Source: Flavobacteriales bacterium
Lineage (GTDB): Bacteria; Bacteroidota; Bacteroidia; Flavobacteriales_C; GCA-002722245
Reading direction: 5' to 3'
DNA length: 33,045 nt
Assembly (NCBI GenBank): GCA_023251075.1
Contig: JAHEZM010000034.1
Span: 1-33,045 of the forward strand
The position numbers and the translations under genes are program-made. This document shows positions 1 to 7,013 of this stretch, piece after piece (position 1 is the first letter of the stretch; each line of letters begins with the position of its first letter). Under the pieces are notes generated by a model. The model was not told the origin of the DNA, made no database searches, and saw nothing but the letters and a program-made list of their open reading frames with translations.

Positions 1-47
1 CATTTCTCTTGAGTGTTTAATGAAGTGATAATTTCTATTAATTCCAT
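1..47 (-). CDS. possible 5' end of a gene running out of the window
   Basis: On the minus strand an ATG at 47-45 opens a frame that stays open to the window edge and reads MELIEIITSLNTQEK. A promoter-like TTTCTTTG, one base off TAnnTTTG, lies at 68-61, which leaves a leader of about 13 bases. Fifteen residues are too few to name a family. The call rests on the open frame and the promoter-like box, and it may be chance. Confidence 0.35.
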   Translation of the reverse strand, partial: MELIEIITSLNTQEK

Positions 48-117
48 AAGTTTTTTCTTTCAAAGAAACACTTACAGACCGTATTCTATTTACGGTTTGC
101 CTTAATATGGGTCATTA

Positions 118-216
118 CCCTCTAAGAGGGATTAATTAGCGCTCCCAATCTTTTTAGATATAAGGTGATAAAAACAGTTCTGAGTATAGTATAACTAATC
201 CCAATCCCTCTTAGAG
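118..216. repeat. left inverted palindrome pair flanking the DUF559 gene
   Basis: CTCTAAGAGGGATT at 120-133 is repeated exactly in inverse orientation at 203-216 (AATCCCTCTTAGAG). The left copy is itself a small hairpin (CCCTCT-A-AGAGGG, 118-130). The inner copy is preceded by ACTAATC and followed by CGGTG and purine-rich sequence. The same order is seen in the right-hand element at 721-775. The pair therefore looks like two head-to-head REP-like units. The remaining bases from 48 to 264 hold no gene that I can support. Confidence 0.7.
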
Positions 217-264
217 AAGAGCGGTGCGAAAAGGCTTTTGAGCGCTGCAGGGAGATGGACCTTA

Positions 265-666
265 TTAATCAAAATTAGAAACTACTTTACTTTCCAAATT
301 CAACAACCTTTCTCTTTCTTTCATTTCAAAAATTATTGTACGTTCAACATTTTCCAGATTCTGCATCACCTCTTCATCATGAAATCGTAAAGTTTTATAT
401 CCTAATTCTGCTAATCTTTCATCGCGAATAATATCTTCTTCATATTTGAAATTATGTGAATAGCCATCAACTTCAATAACCAATTTCAATTTTCGACACA
501 TGAAATCAGTTATATAATTGTCAATCGGTCGTTGTCGTAAAAATGTATATCCAGTAAGTTTATTTTTTAAAAGTGACGACCACAATTTAATTTCGCTGAA
601 AGTTGAAGCTTTGCGTAAATGACGAGCAAAGCCATTAAGCTGTTTGTTGTAATTATTTTGATGCAT
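265..666 (-). CDS. DUF559 family (Vsr-like) endonuclease-domain protein
   Basis: A 133-residue protein of the DUF559 family, small proteins with a PD-(D/E)XK nuclease fold related to very-short-patch-repair and restriction-type nucleases. Family hallmarks are in order: SEIKLW (24-29), FLRQRPI (42-48), DF (54-55), IEVDGYSH (64-71), RDERLAELGY (81-90) and LRFHDEEV (93-100). The likely catalytic set is D54 and E65-x-D67. The frame stays open upstream to 831, but those codons run through the flanking palindrome. I chose the ATG at 666 because family similarity starts there and a TATTTTCG promoter-like box sits 17 bases upstream (684-691). DUF559 copies are usually solitary and of unknown role. 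Both sides of this one carry inverted REP-like repeats, which suggests it belongs to a mobile or repeat-associated unit. Substrate and activity are not established. Confidence 0.85.
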   Translation of the reverse strand: MHQNNYNKQLNGFARHLRKASTFSEIKLWSSLLKNKLTGYTFLRQRPIDNYITDFMCRKLKLVIEVDGYSHNFKYEEDIIRDERLAELGYKTLRFHDEEVMQNLENVERTIIFEMKERERLLNLESKVVSNFD

Positions 667-683
667 AAGTTTAGTTAGTGTAG

Positions 684-691
684 CGAAAATA
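684..691 (-). promoter_or_regulatory. -7 promoter element for the DUF559 gene
   Basis: Reads TATTTTCG on the minus strand, one base off the Bacteroidota consensus TAnnTTTG, with the ATG 17 bases downstream. The same TTCG variant precedes several housekeeping genes in this window, so the nuclease gene appears to have a host-type promoter. Confidence 0.5.
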
Positions 692-721
692 ATAAAATCT
701 CTTTTTATGTGGTACGGGTTA

Positions 722-859
722 CTAATCTTTCTCCTCGGAGGAGGAGAGTGTGTAAAGGCCGGTGAAGGGGAAGAGGATGGATTAAGTATTATTGTAAATC
801 CATCCTCTTTCAGCCGCACAAGCAAAATCACACTCTCCTCCTCCGAGGAGAAAGATTAG
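722..859. repeat. right nested inverted repeat (31-bp perfect arms)
   Basis: Bases 722-752 are repeated perfectly in inverse orientation at 829-859 (31 bp, cores CTCCTCGGAGGAG and CTCCTCCGAGGAG). Inside them a second perfect 13-bp inverted repeat, AAGAGGATGGATT at 771-783, pairs with 797-809 across a 13-base loop. The whole could fold into one long interrupted hairpin. The gap between the DUF559 start (666) and the histidine kinase start (916) consists mainly of this element. Confidence 0.9.
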
Positions 860-915
860 CACGCCATTTCATGAAAAACCACACGTAACTAAACATTTTT
901 CCGTAATTTCACCTC

Positions 916-1824
916 ATGCGCAACACCATTAAAAAACCCATCATCATCTTCACTGCTTTGCTTAGCTACATTGTTTTGCAAAGTATATGGTGGTTACGCA
1001 ATACCTGGAATTTATACCAAGAAATTTATGGTGGAGAAGTATTGCAACGAAAGATGTATATGCTGATAGGGGAAGGTGCTGTTTTTCTCATCATTTTAGG
1101 TTTAGGTTTTTTCGTTATTTATCGTGCTATAAAAAAAGAAATGGCATTGAGTGCACAACAAAAAAATTTCCTGATGGCCATTACCCATGAACTGAAAACG
1201 CCTATCGCTTCTATCAAATTAATGTTGCAAACGATTTCTTCGCGTAAACTGGAACAAGAACAAATTCAAGATTTATCAAAAAAAGCCATTGACGATAGTG
1301 ACCGACTCAATCAGCTAGTGGAGAATATTCTCATTGCCACCAAAATTGATGAGCGTTTGTATTTACTTAATAAAGAAGAAATTTCTTTAAATCACCTCAT
1401 TGAAAAACTAATTTCAAATTCGGCTTTTCAAAAAACTCATTCCATTATTTTTTTTGTGAAAAACGACAGCGAAATTTTACTTAATGCTGATACCAGCGGT
1501 ATGATTTCCATCATTACCAATCTTTTGGAAAATGCCATTAAATATTCACCCGAAAGAAGTGAAATAACTATTTCCTTAACGGAAGAAAATAAGATTGTTA
1601 GTCTTTCTATTGCCGATACAGGTGAAGGAATTCCCGATGAAGAAAAAGAAAATATTTTTGTGAAATTTTACCGTATTGGTAACGAAAATACACGCAAAAA
1701 AAAGGGAACCGGACTAGGACTCTTCATCGTGAAAAATTTAGTGCTGCTGCACAATGGGTCTATTGAAGTGAAAAATAATTCACCGAAAGGGACTATATTT
1801 GCGCTTCAATTTCCGAAAAATTAA
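916..1824 (+). CDS. sensor histidine kinase
   Basis: A 302-residue membrane histidine kinase. Two hydrophobic segments (about 8-26 and 48-70) enclose a short periplasmic loop of roughly 20 residues. No HAMP or PAS domain is visible, so the input is probably sensed in or near the membrane. The HisKA H-box is HELKTP with H91 as the expected phosphorylation site. The ATPase domain shows the N-box (LLENAIKY, N206), G1 (DTGEGIP, 234-240) and G2 (GTGLGLF, 264-270). All catalytic signatures are intact. No response regulator is adjacent, so it is an orphan whose partner and signal cannot be read here. gpmI follows after 11 bases and could share its transcript. Confidence 0.93.
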   Translation: MRNTIKKPIIIFTALLSYIVLQSIWWLRNTWNLYQEIYGGEVLQRKMYMLIGEGAVFLIILGLGFFVIYRAIKKEMALSAQQKNFLMAITHELKTPIASIKLMLQTISSRKLEQEQIQDLSKKAIDDSDRLNQLVENILIATKIDERLYLLNKEEISLNHLIEKLISNSAFQKTHSIIFFVKNDSEILLNADTSGMISIITNLLENAIKYSPERSEITISLTEENKIVSLSIADTGEGIPDEEKENIFVKFYRIGNENTRKKKGTGLGLFIVKNLVLLHNGSIEVKNNSPKGTIFALQFPKN

Positions 1825-1835
1825 ATTCAAAATTT

Positions 1836-3353
1836 ATGTCTAAAAAAGTTGCTCTTATTATCATGGATGGATGGGGAAAAGGTGATCATACCAAGTCAGA
1901 TGCTATATTTCATGCCTATACTCCTTTCGTTGATTCATTATATGCTAATTATCCTAACTCTGAATTAATCACCAGCGGTGAAGAAGTGGGTTTGCCTGAA
2001 GGACAAATGGGGAACTCTGAAGTAGGGCACTTAAATATTGGTGCAGGACGCGTAGTTTATCAGGACTTAGTGAAAATAAATGTTGCCGTTCGCGACAAAT
2101 CTTTTTTCTCTCATCCTGTGCTAAAAGCAGCTTTCAAAGAAGCAAAAGACAAAAATAAAGCAGTGCATTTTTTAGGATTACTTTCTGAAGGTTGTGTGCA
2201 TTCTTCTCAAAAACATTTGTACGCTTTGTGCGACATGGCCACTACCGAAGGCGTGAAAGATGTATTTATCCATGGCTTTACCGACGGGCGTGATGTAGAT
2301 CCTAAAAGTGGAATCGACTATGTAGAACAACTTCAAAAATACATCAAAAACACAACGGCGAAAATTGCTACGCTTTGCGGAAGATATTATGCAATGGATC
2401 GTGACAAACGTTGGGATCGTGTGAAATTGGCTTACGATTTATTGGTGCACGGAAAAGGTGAGCATTTTGCCGATCCGGTAGAAGCAATGAAAGCATCGTA
2501 CGCTAAAAATGAAACCGATGAGTTTGTTAAACCTACTGTAATTACTAATGCGACCGGACAACCCACTGCCACCATCAAAGAAGGTGATGTAGTAATTTGT
2601 TTTAACTTCCGTACCGATCGCTGCCGTGAAATTACTCAGGCTTTAAATCAACAGGATTTTCATGAACAAAACATGTTCAAATTGAATTTGTATTATGTAA
2701 CGATGGCACGTTACGATGAGTCGTTCAAAGGTGTGCACGTAATTTACGAAAAAGACAATTTGACCATGACTATGGGAGAAGCTTTGGAGAAAGCACATAA
2801 AAAACAAATTCGCGCTGCCGAAACAGAAAAATATCCGCATGTTACTTTCTTCTTCTCGGGCGGAAGAGAAGAACCTTTCAAAGGTGAACTGCGCATTATG
2901 GCTGCATCACCTAAAGTAGCCACTTATGATTTACAACCGGAGATGAGCGCTCAGGAATTAACCGATAAAGTTTGTGCTGAATTGAAAAAAGGAGAAGCTG
3001 ATTTTCTTTGTTTGAACTTCGCTAACCCTGATATGGTAGGCCACACTGGTGTTTATGAAGCTGTAGTAAAAGCTGTTGAAACGGTAGACACTTGTGTAAA
3101 ACAAGTAGTAGAAACAGGTTTGCCAAACGGTTATTCTTTCATCATTATTGCCGATCATGGTAATGCCGATTATGTAATTAACCCTGATGGTTCTCCCAAT
3201 ACTGCCCACACTACCAATCCGGTTCCATGCTTCTTAATCGACAATGATTATACAGACATTAAAGATGGAAAATTAGGCGATATTGCTCCCACTATTTTGA
3301 AGATGATGGGCGTTGAGATTCCGAAGGATATGACGGGGGAGATATTGGTGTAA
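1836..3353 (+). CDS. gpmI: 2,3-bisphosphoglycerate-independent phosphoglycerate mutase
   Basis: A 505-residue cytoplasmic glycolytic and gluconeogenic enzyme that interconverts 3- and 2-phosphoglycerate using two metal ions and a phosphoserine intermediate. Family motifs are complete: D11 in MDGWG, the catalytic serine S61 in MGNSEVGHLNIG, HGFTDGRDVDP (146-156), GRYYAMDRDKRWDR (182-195), FRTDR (258-262), NPDMVGHTG (397-405), ADHGNAD (439-445) and HTTNPVP (458-464). Its length matches the usual size of about 510 residues. The ATG lies 12 bases after the histidine kinase stop, and tyrS converges on its 3' end after 13 bases. Confidence 0.98.
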   Translation: MSKKVALIIMDGWGKGDHTKSDAIFHAYTPFVDSLYANYPNSELITSGEEVGLPEGQMGNSEVGHLNIGAGRVVYQDLVKINVAVRDKSFFSHPVLKAAFKEAKDKNKAVHFLGLLSEGCVHSSQKHLYALCDMATTEGVKDVFIHGFTDGRDVDPKSGIDYVEQLQKYIKNTTAKIATLCGRYYAMDRDKRWDRVKLAYDLLVHGKGEHFADPVEAMKASYAKNETDEFVKPTVITNATGQPTATIKEGDVVICFNFRTDRCREITQALNQQDFHEQNMFKLNLYYVTMARYDESFKGVHVIYEKDNLTMTMGEALEKAHKKQIRAAETEKYPHVTFFFSGGREEPFKGELRIMAASPKVATYDLQPEMSAQELTDKVCAELKKGEADFLCLNFANPDMVGHTGVYEAVVKAVETVDTCVKQVVETGLPNGYSFIIIADHGNADYVINPDGSPNTAHTTNPVPCFLIDNDYTDIKDGKLGDIAPTILKMMGVEIPKDMTGEILV

Positions 3354-3366
3354 AACCACAGAATCT

Positions 3367-4641
3367 CTACCCTACCACCACCAAATGGTATTTCTTTTTG
3401 CCGTTTTGCAACAACAAATATTTGGTGCTGATTAAATCGTTTAAGTCAACTTTTTTGCTTTCGTCGGCTTTCGTTTTATTTACTGAAATAGCATTCCCTT
3501 GAATGCTTCTTCGGGCCTCTCCTTTCGACGCACATAAACCAGTTAAATCAGAAAGTAAATCGATAATAGAAATTCCTGTTGCCAATTGATCTTTGCTTAA
3601 AGTACTTTTAGGAACATCGGAAAAAACCGATAACAAATCTTCCTCGCTTAAAGATTGAAGCGTTTCTAAAGTTCCTTTTCCAAAAAGAATCTCTGATGCT
3701 GCAATCGCTTTATTGTAATCTTCTTCTGAATGAACAGTGATGGTTACCTCTTTTGCCAATGCTTTTTGTAAGGCACGCATTCCCGGTTCTTTAGCATGCT
3801 CCTCAGCAAGTGCATCAATCTCTTCTTTCGATTTAGTAGTAAATATTTTCATGTAACGCAATGCTTCATCATCGGCAACATTTAACCAAAACTGGTAAAA
3901 CTGATAAGGTGAAGTTTTCTTTGCATCTAACCAGATATTTCCTCCTTCAGATTTTCCGAATTTTGTTCCATCAGATTTGGTGATTAAAGGCGTAGTAATG
4001 GCAAAAGCTTCGCGGTCGCTTTTACGACGCACTAACTCGGTACCGGTAGTAATATTTCCCCATTGATCAGAACCACCCATTTGCAACTTCACGTTATGTT
4101 TTTCATTGAGGTAGAAAAAATCATAACCTTGAATCAACTGGTAAGAAAACTCAGTAAATGAAATTCCACTCTCCATTCTATTCTTCACAGAATCTTTCGC
4201 CATCATATAAGAAATGGTGATATTTTTTCCCACATCGCGCAAGAAATCCAACAAAGAAAAATCTTTAAACCAATCGTAATTATTTACTATTTGCGCAGAG
4301 TTTGCTCCGCTATTGAAATCTAAAAATTTCTCTAATTGTTTTTGAATACAGGCCTGATTGTGTTTCAAAGTAGTTTCATCTAAAAACTTTCTTTCTGCTG
4401 ATTTACCTGATGGATCACCCACCATACCAGTTGCTCCGCCCACCAGGGCAAAAGGTTTGTGACCGCATCTTTGTAAGTGCTTCAACAACATAATGGCCGC
4501 TAAATTTCCCACATGCAAAGAATCGGCGGTTGGATCAAAGCCCACATAAGCCGAAGTCATTTCTTTTTGCAGTTGCTCTTCTGTTCCCGGCATAGTGTCT
4601 TGCAACATGCCTCGCCATTTTAATTCTTCAATAAAATTCAT
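3367..4641 (-). CDS. tyrS: tyrosyl-tRNA synthetase
   Basis: A 424-residue class I aminoacyl-tRNA synthetase that charges tRNA-Tyr. The HIGH motif is HVGN (43-46), followed by [10 protein letters not shown] (75-84), the tyrosine-binding YQLIQGYDF (167-175), GGSDQWGN (189-196) and the KMSKS-type loop KFGKS (227-231). An S4 RNA-binding domain closes the protein (about 355-424). The open frame has an earlier ATG at 4665. The ATG at 4641 fits the family N-terminus ([11 protein letters not shown]) and leaves a 21-base leader behind a perfect TATCTTTG box. Confidence 0.98.
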   Translation of the reverse strand: MNFIEELKWRGMLQDTMPGTEEQLQKEMTSAYVGFDPTADSLHVGNLAAIMLLKHLQRCGHKPFALVGGATGMVGDPSGKSAERKFLDETTLKHNQACIQKQLEKFLDFNSGANSAQIVNNYDWFKDFSLLDFLRDVGKNITISYMMAKDSVKNRMESGISFTEFSYQLIQGYDFFYLNEKHNVKLQMGGSDQWGNITTGTELVRRKSDREAFAITTPLITKSDGTKFGKSEGGNIWLDAKKTSPYQFYQFWLNVADDEALRYMKIFTTKSKEEIDALAEEHAKEPGMRALQKALAKEVTITVHSEEDYNKAIAASEILFGKGTLETLQSLSEEDLLSVFSDVPKSTLSKDQLATGISIIDLLSDLTGLCASKGEARRSIQGNAISVNKTKADESKKVDLNDLISTKYLLLQNGKKKYHLVVVG

Positions 4642-4662
4642 GTGTTTAATTTTTAGCAAGTA

Positions 4663-4670
4663 CAAAGATA
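4663..4670 (-). promoter_or_regulatory. tyrS promoter, -7 element
   Basis: TATCTTTG on the minus strand matches TAnnTTTG exactly. A TTG at 4694-4692 lies 21 bases upstream, a fitting distance for the -33 element. The tyrS ATG is 21 bases downstream. Confidence 0.7.
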
Positions 4671-4680
4671 GAAGAATTGT

Positions 4681-4688
4681 TATCTTCG
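4681..4688 (+). promoter_or_regulatory. promoter of the SDR gene, -7 element
   Basis: TATCTTCG, one base off TAnnTTTG, lies 15 bases before the ATG at 4704. It overlaps the region between the -33 and -7 elements of the divergent tyrS promoter, so the two promoters share bases. Confidence 0.55.
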
Positions 4689-4703
4689 CCTCAAAGGAAT
4701 TTC

Positions 4704-5699
4704 ATGAACTTTATAACAGGTGGAACAGGATTGTTAGGCGCTCACCTTCTCTTCAATTTAGTAAGCAGAGGGGAGAAAGTTCGTGCTTTAAAAAGAAGTA
4801 ACAGCAACCTGAAAACAGCAGAGAATATTTTTAAATTTTATGCGCCACAAGAAAATCTATTTTCTAAAATAGAATGGGTGGAGGGCGATGTACTCGATAT
4901 TCTTTCTTTAGAGGAAGGAATGAAGGATTGCGACTTTGTTTACCACTGTGCGGCAACGGTTTCTTTTGCCAAAAAAGATAAAGAACAAATGTTCAAAATC
5001 AATATTGAAGGCACCACCAATGTGGTGAATGTTGCTTTAAAACTCAATATCAAAAAGCTATGTCATGTTAGTTCTACTGCGGCTTTAGGAGGATCAACAG
5101 AAGACGGAAAAATAACCGAAGAGAAATTGTGGGAAGAAGAAAAAGATCGTTCTAACTATGCCTTCAGCAAGAAATTTTCAGAAATGGAAATTTGGCGGGG
5201 AATTGAAGAGGGACTCAATGCAGTAATTGTAAATCCAAGTGTAATTATTGGTGCGGGTGATGAACAAAAATCAAGTGGTGCTCTTTTCCAGAAAGTAAAA
5301 AAAGGATTGAAATATTACACCCATGGAATTAATGCTTTTGTGGATGCACGCGATGTTGCTGAAGTAATGATTCAGTTGATGAAAGGAGAATATCAATCAC
5401 AACGGTATTTAGTTTTTAGTGAAAATGCTTCTTTCAAAGAAATATTTGAACAAATAGCCGATGGAATAAAACTAGCTCCCCCCACAAAAGAAGCCAAACC
5501 ATGGATGGCAGCAATACTTTGGAGAGTAGAGGGAATAAGAAGTTTTTTATTTGGTTCGGAGCCCTTAATCACCAAAGAAAATGCAGAATCCGCTTTTAGA
5601 AAAGCATACTATTCCAATGAAAAAATCAAAAAGGAGTTGGGCTTTGAATTCAGAACAGTGAAAGAATCAATAGCTGATGCAGCGAAATTTTATCGTTGA
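4704..5699 (+). CDS. NAD-dependent epimerase/dehydratase (extended SDR)
   Basis: A 331-residue extended short-chain dehydrogenase/reductase. The N-terminal Rossmann motif is GGTGLLG (6-12). SST (123-125) and Y152-x3-K156 (YAFSK) form the catalytic triad. The sequence style resembles the 3-beta-hydroxysteroid dehydrogenase and dihydroflavonol reductase branches, but the substrate cannot be deduced. The frame opens earlier at 4677, but the Rossmann fold begins at the ATG at 4704, which has AAAGGA a few bases upstream. It is transcribed divergently from tyrS. Its last 10 bases overlap the 3' end of the convergent unknown gene. Confidence 0.9.
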   Translation: MNFITGGTGLLGAHLLFNLVSRGEKVRALKRSNSNLKTAENIFKFYAPQENLFSKIEWVEGDVLDILSLEEGMKDCDFVYHCAATVSFAKKDKEQMFKINIEGTTNVVNVALKLNIKKLCHVSSTAALGGSTEDGKITEEKLWEEEKDRSNYAFSKKFSEMEIWRGIEEGLNAVIVNPSVIIGAGDEQKSSGALFQKVKKGLKYYTHGINAFVDARDVAEVMIQLMKGEYQSQRYLVFSENASFKEIFEQIADGIKLAPPTKEAKPWMAAILWRVEGIRSFLFGSEPLITKENAESAFRKAYYSNEKIKKELGFEFRTVKESIADAAKFYR

Positions 5700-6100
5700 T
5701 AATTACGTCTTCTCACCCTTTGTTCCTGATCGAAATTTAAAATTGCAACAGCCAGTTGACCATAGGCAGGGTCCTTTTCTCTCAACCATATCAACGCAGT
5801 TTCATTATCTCTACATGCATCTAAAACAGCAGCCCATTCTAAATCCTGATACTTTAAAAAATAATCAATGCTGGTTTGAAAATCTTCCAAAAAAGCAATA
5901 GCGAACATGTACAATTTATCGAAAGAAAAACTCTTCAGCCAATCCAATGCTTCATCATCATTTTTAGTAATTACATCTGCCACTGCGGCTAATTCTTTAC
6001 AATGATCAGTGAGCCATAGAAAAGAGGATTCATTGCCATTGATAAAATCGGCCAAATGCAAAATTTGCTCACTGCTATAGTCCTTCGAATTTTTAAGCAT
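5690..6100 (-). CDS. hypothetical helical protein
   Basis: A 136-residue soluble acidic protein that I do not recognise. It has no signal peptide or membrane segment. Repeating helical modules with tryptophan-leucine pairs (FLWLTDHC, LDWLKSF, LEWAAVLDAC, ALIWLREKD) suggest an all-alpha, repeat-like fold, and the C-terminus is arginine-rich (RVRRRNYQR). It starts 3 bases after the DUF4296 stop, so the two are almost certainly co-transcribed. Its tail overlaps the SDR gene by 10 bases, tail to tail. Confidence 0.75.
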   Translation of the reverse strand: MLKNSKDYSSEQILHLADFINGNESSFLWLTDHCKELAAVADVITKNDDEALDWLKSFSFDKLYMFAIAFLEDFQTSIDYFLKYQDLEWAAVLDACRDNETALIWLREKDPAYGQLAVAILNFDQEQRVRRRNYQR

Positions 6101-6103
6101 ATT

Positions 6104-6481
6104 CTATTTTACTTTAGTGGTATCGAATTTACCTTTCAACAAAGCATTTTGTTCGCTGAACAATTCTAAAACTCTATTGTAAGTATTTTCAAATTTTTGT
6201 GGATGGGAAGTATAATAAGTCAATGTAGAATCCCATTGCGCTTTTGATATATTGTGTTTTTTCAAAACACCCATGTAGGCACTGTACTTATTATGAACTT
6301 TGCGGTTATCGGGATAGATTTGAAATTTGGCCCCGGCATCCATCAAATGAATATCTACCAATACTTTGGCAAAAGTATTACTATCTAAAACTTCTTTGGG
6401 AATACTCTCCACTGTGGCATCAGAATTGGAAGAACAAGAAAATATACTAACCAGCAGAAGGAGAAAAAAAATAACACGCAT
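6104..6481 (-). CDS. DUF4296 domain lipoprotein
   Basis: A 125-residue predicted lipoprotein. The signal peptide MRVIFFLLLLVSIFSC ends in a lipobox cysteine (C16). The mature part has the DUF4296 pattern, including FAKVLVDIHLMDA and a later WDSTLTYYTSHP segment. DUF4296 is a Bacteroidota-specific envelope family of unknown function, often found near dihydroorotase and DPM-synthase genes as it is here. I chose the ATG at 6481 over 6514 because it starts the signal peptide directly. Confidence 0.88.
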   Translation of the reverse strand: MRVIFFLLLLVSIFSCSSNSDATVESIPKEVLDSNTFAKVLVDIHLMDAGAKFQIYPDNRKVHNKYSAYMGVLKKHNISKAQWDSTLTYYTSHPQKFENTYNRVLELFSEQNALLKGKFDTTKVK

Positions 6482-6560
6482 ATTTGGATTTTTCTGTTTT
6501 TTATAAATTATCAACTCTAAAAATAGGAAAATACACGTTAGCAGGTTACTTATTTTTTAA

Positions 6561-6568
6561 TATCTTCA
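6561..6568 (+). promoter_or_regulatory. -7 element before the MORN gene
   Basis: TATCTTCA, two bases off TAnnTTTG, lies 22 bases before the ATG at 6591. It is the only promoter-like box seen in the 6482-6590 gap. Confidence 0.4.
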
Positions 6569-6590
6569 CAGCGTAAAATTAAATTCAAAT

Positions 6591-7013
6591 ATGAGAAAGT
6601 TACTTTTATTTTCTTTTTTAGTGGCGGCCACATTTTCTTTCAATCAGGTAAGTGCGCAGTGTTACAAAGGAAATTGCTATGAAGGACAAGGAACGTTTAA
6701 ATACCCCAATGGCGATCAATATGAGGGACAGTGGAAAGCAGGAAAACCTAACGGTTATGGCAAATATCTTTTCGCAAATGGAGATCATTACATTGGAAAC
6801 TTTGTTTTAGGAAAAAGAAGTGGATATGGAATTTACACCTGGGCCAATCGTGGTAAATATGAAGGCACATGGAAGGAAGATAAAAGAGACGGAAGAGGAA
6901 AATTCACCTGGGCAAACAATACCAGCTACAATGGTATATGGTTAGCTGATCAGATTATGAATATGGATGTTTTTACAACAACCGATACACAATCTAAACC
7001 GGTAGAGAATTAA
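6591..7013 (+). CDS. secreted MORN-repeat protein
   Basis: A 140-residue exported protein. A signal peptide (about 1-22, ending VSAQ) is followed by four consecutive MORN-type repeats of about 23 residues, recognised by YEGQGTF, YPNGDQYEGQW, GYGKYLFANGDHYIGNF, GYGIYTWANRGKYEGTW and GRGKFTWANNTSYNGIW. MORN repeats form an extended beta-hairpin stack used for binding or scaffolding, and no enzymatic domain is attached. It is a single-gene unit with its own promoter-like box. It ends in a 4-base tail-to-tail overlap with pyrC, and its probable terminator lies inside pyrC. Confidence 0.88.
   Translation: MRKLLLFSFLVAATFSFNQVSAQCYKGNCYEGQGTFKYPNGDQYEGQWKAGKPNGYGKYLFANGDHYIGNFVLGKRSGYGIYTWANRGKYEGTWKEDKRDGRGKFTWANNTSYNGIWLADQIMNMDVFTTTDTQSKPVEN

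Noticed and set aside
75-99. Hairpin CAGACCGTA with TACGGTTTG as a terminator
   Set aside because: The stem is about 9 bp with one G-T pair, has no T-run on either strand, and no gene ends beside it.
1-264. A CRISPR array or phage attachment site among the left-end repeats
   Set aside because: The repeats are inverted pairs without regular spacers, and no tRNA or integrase gene is present.
667-831. Longer DUF559 protein starting at 831
   Set aside because: These codons run through the palindromic repeat, give a low-complexity proline and serine stretch, and have no family similarity. The promoter-like box lies downstream of that start.
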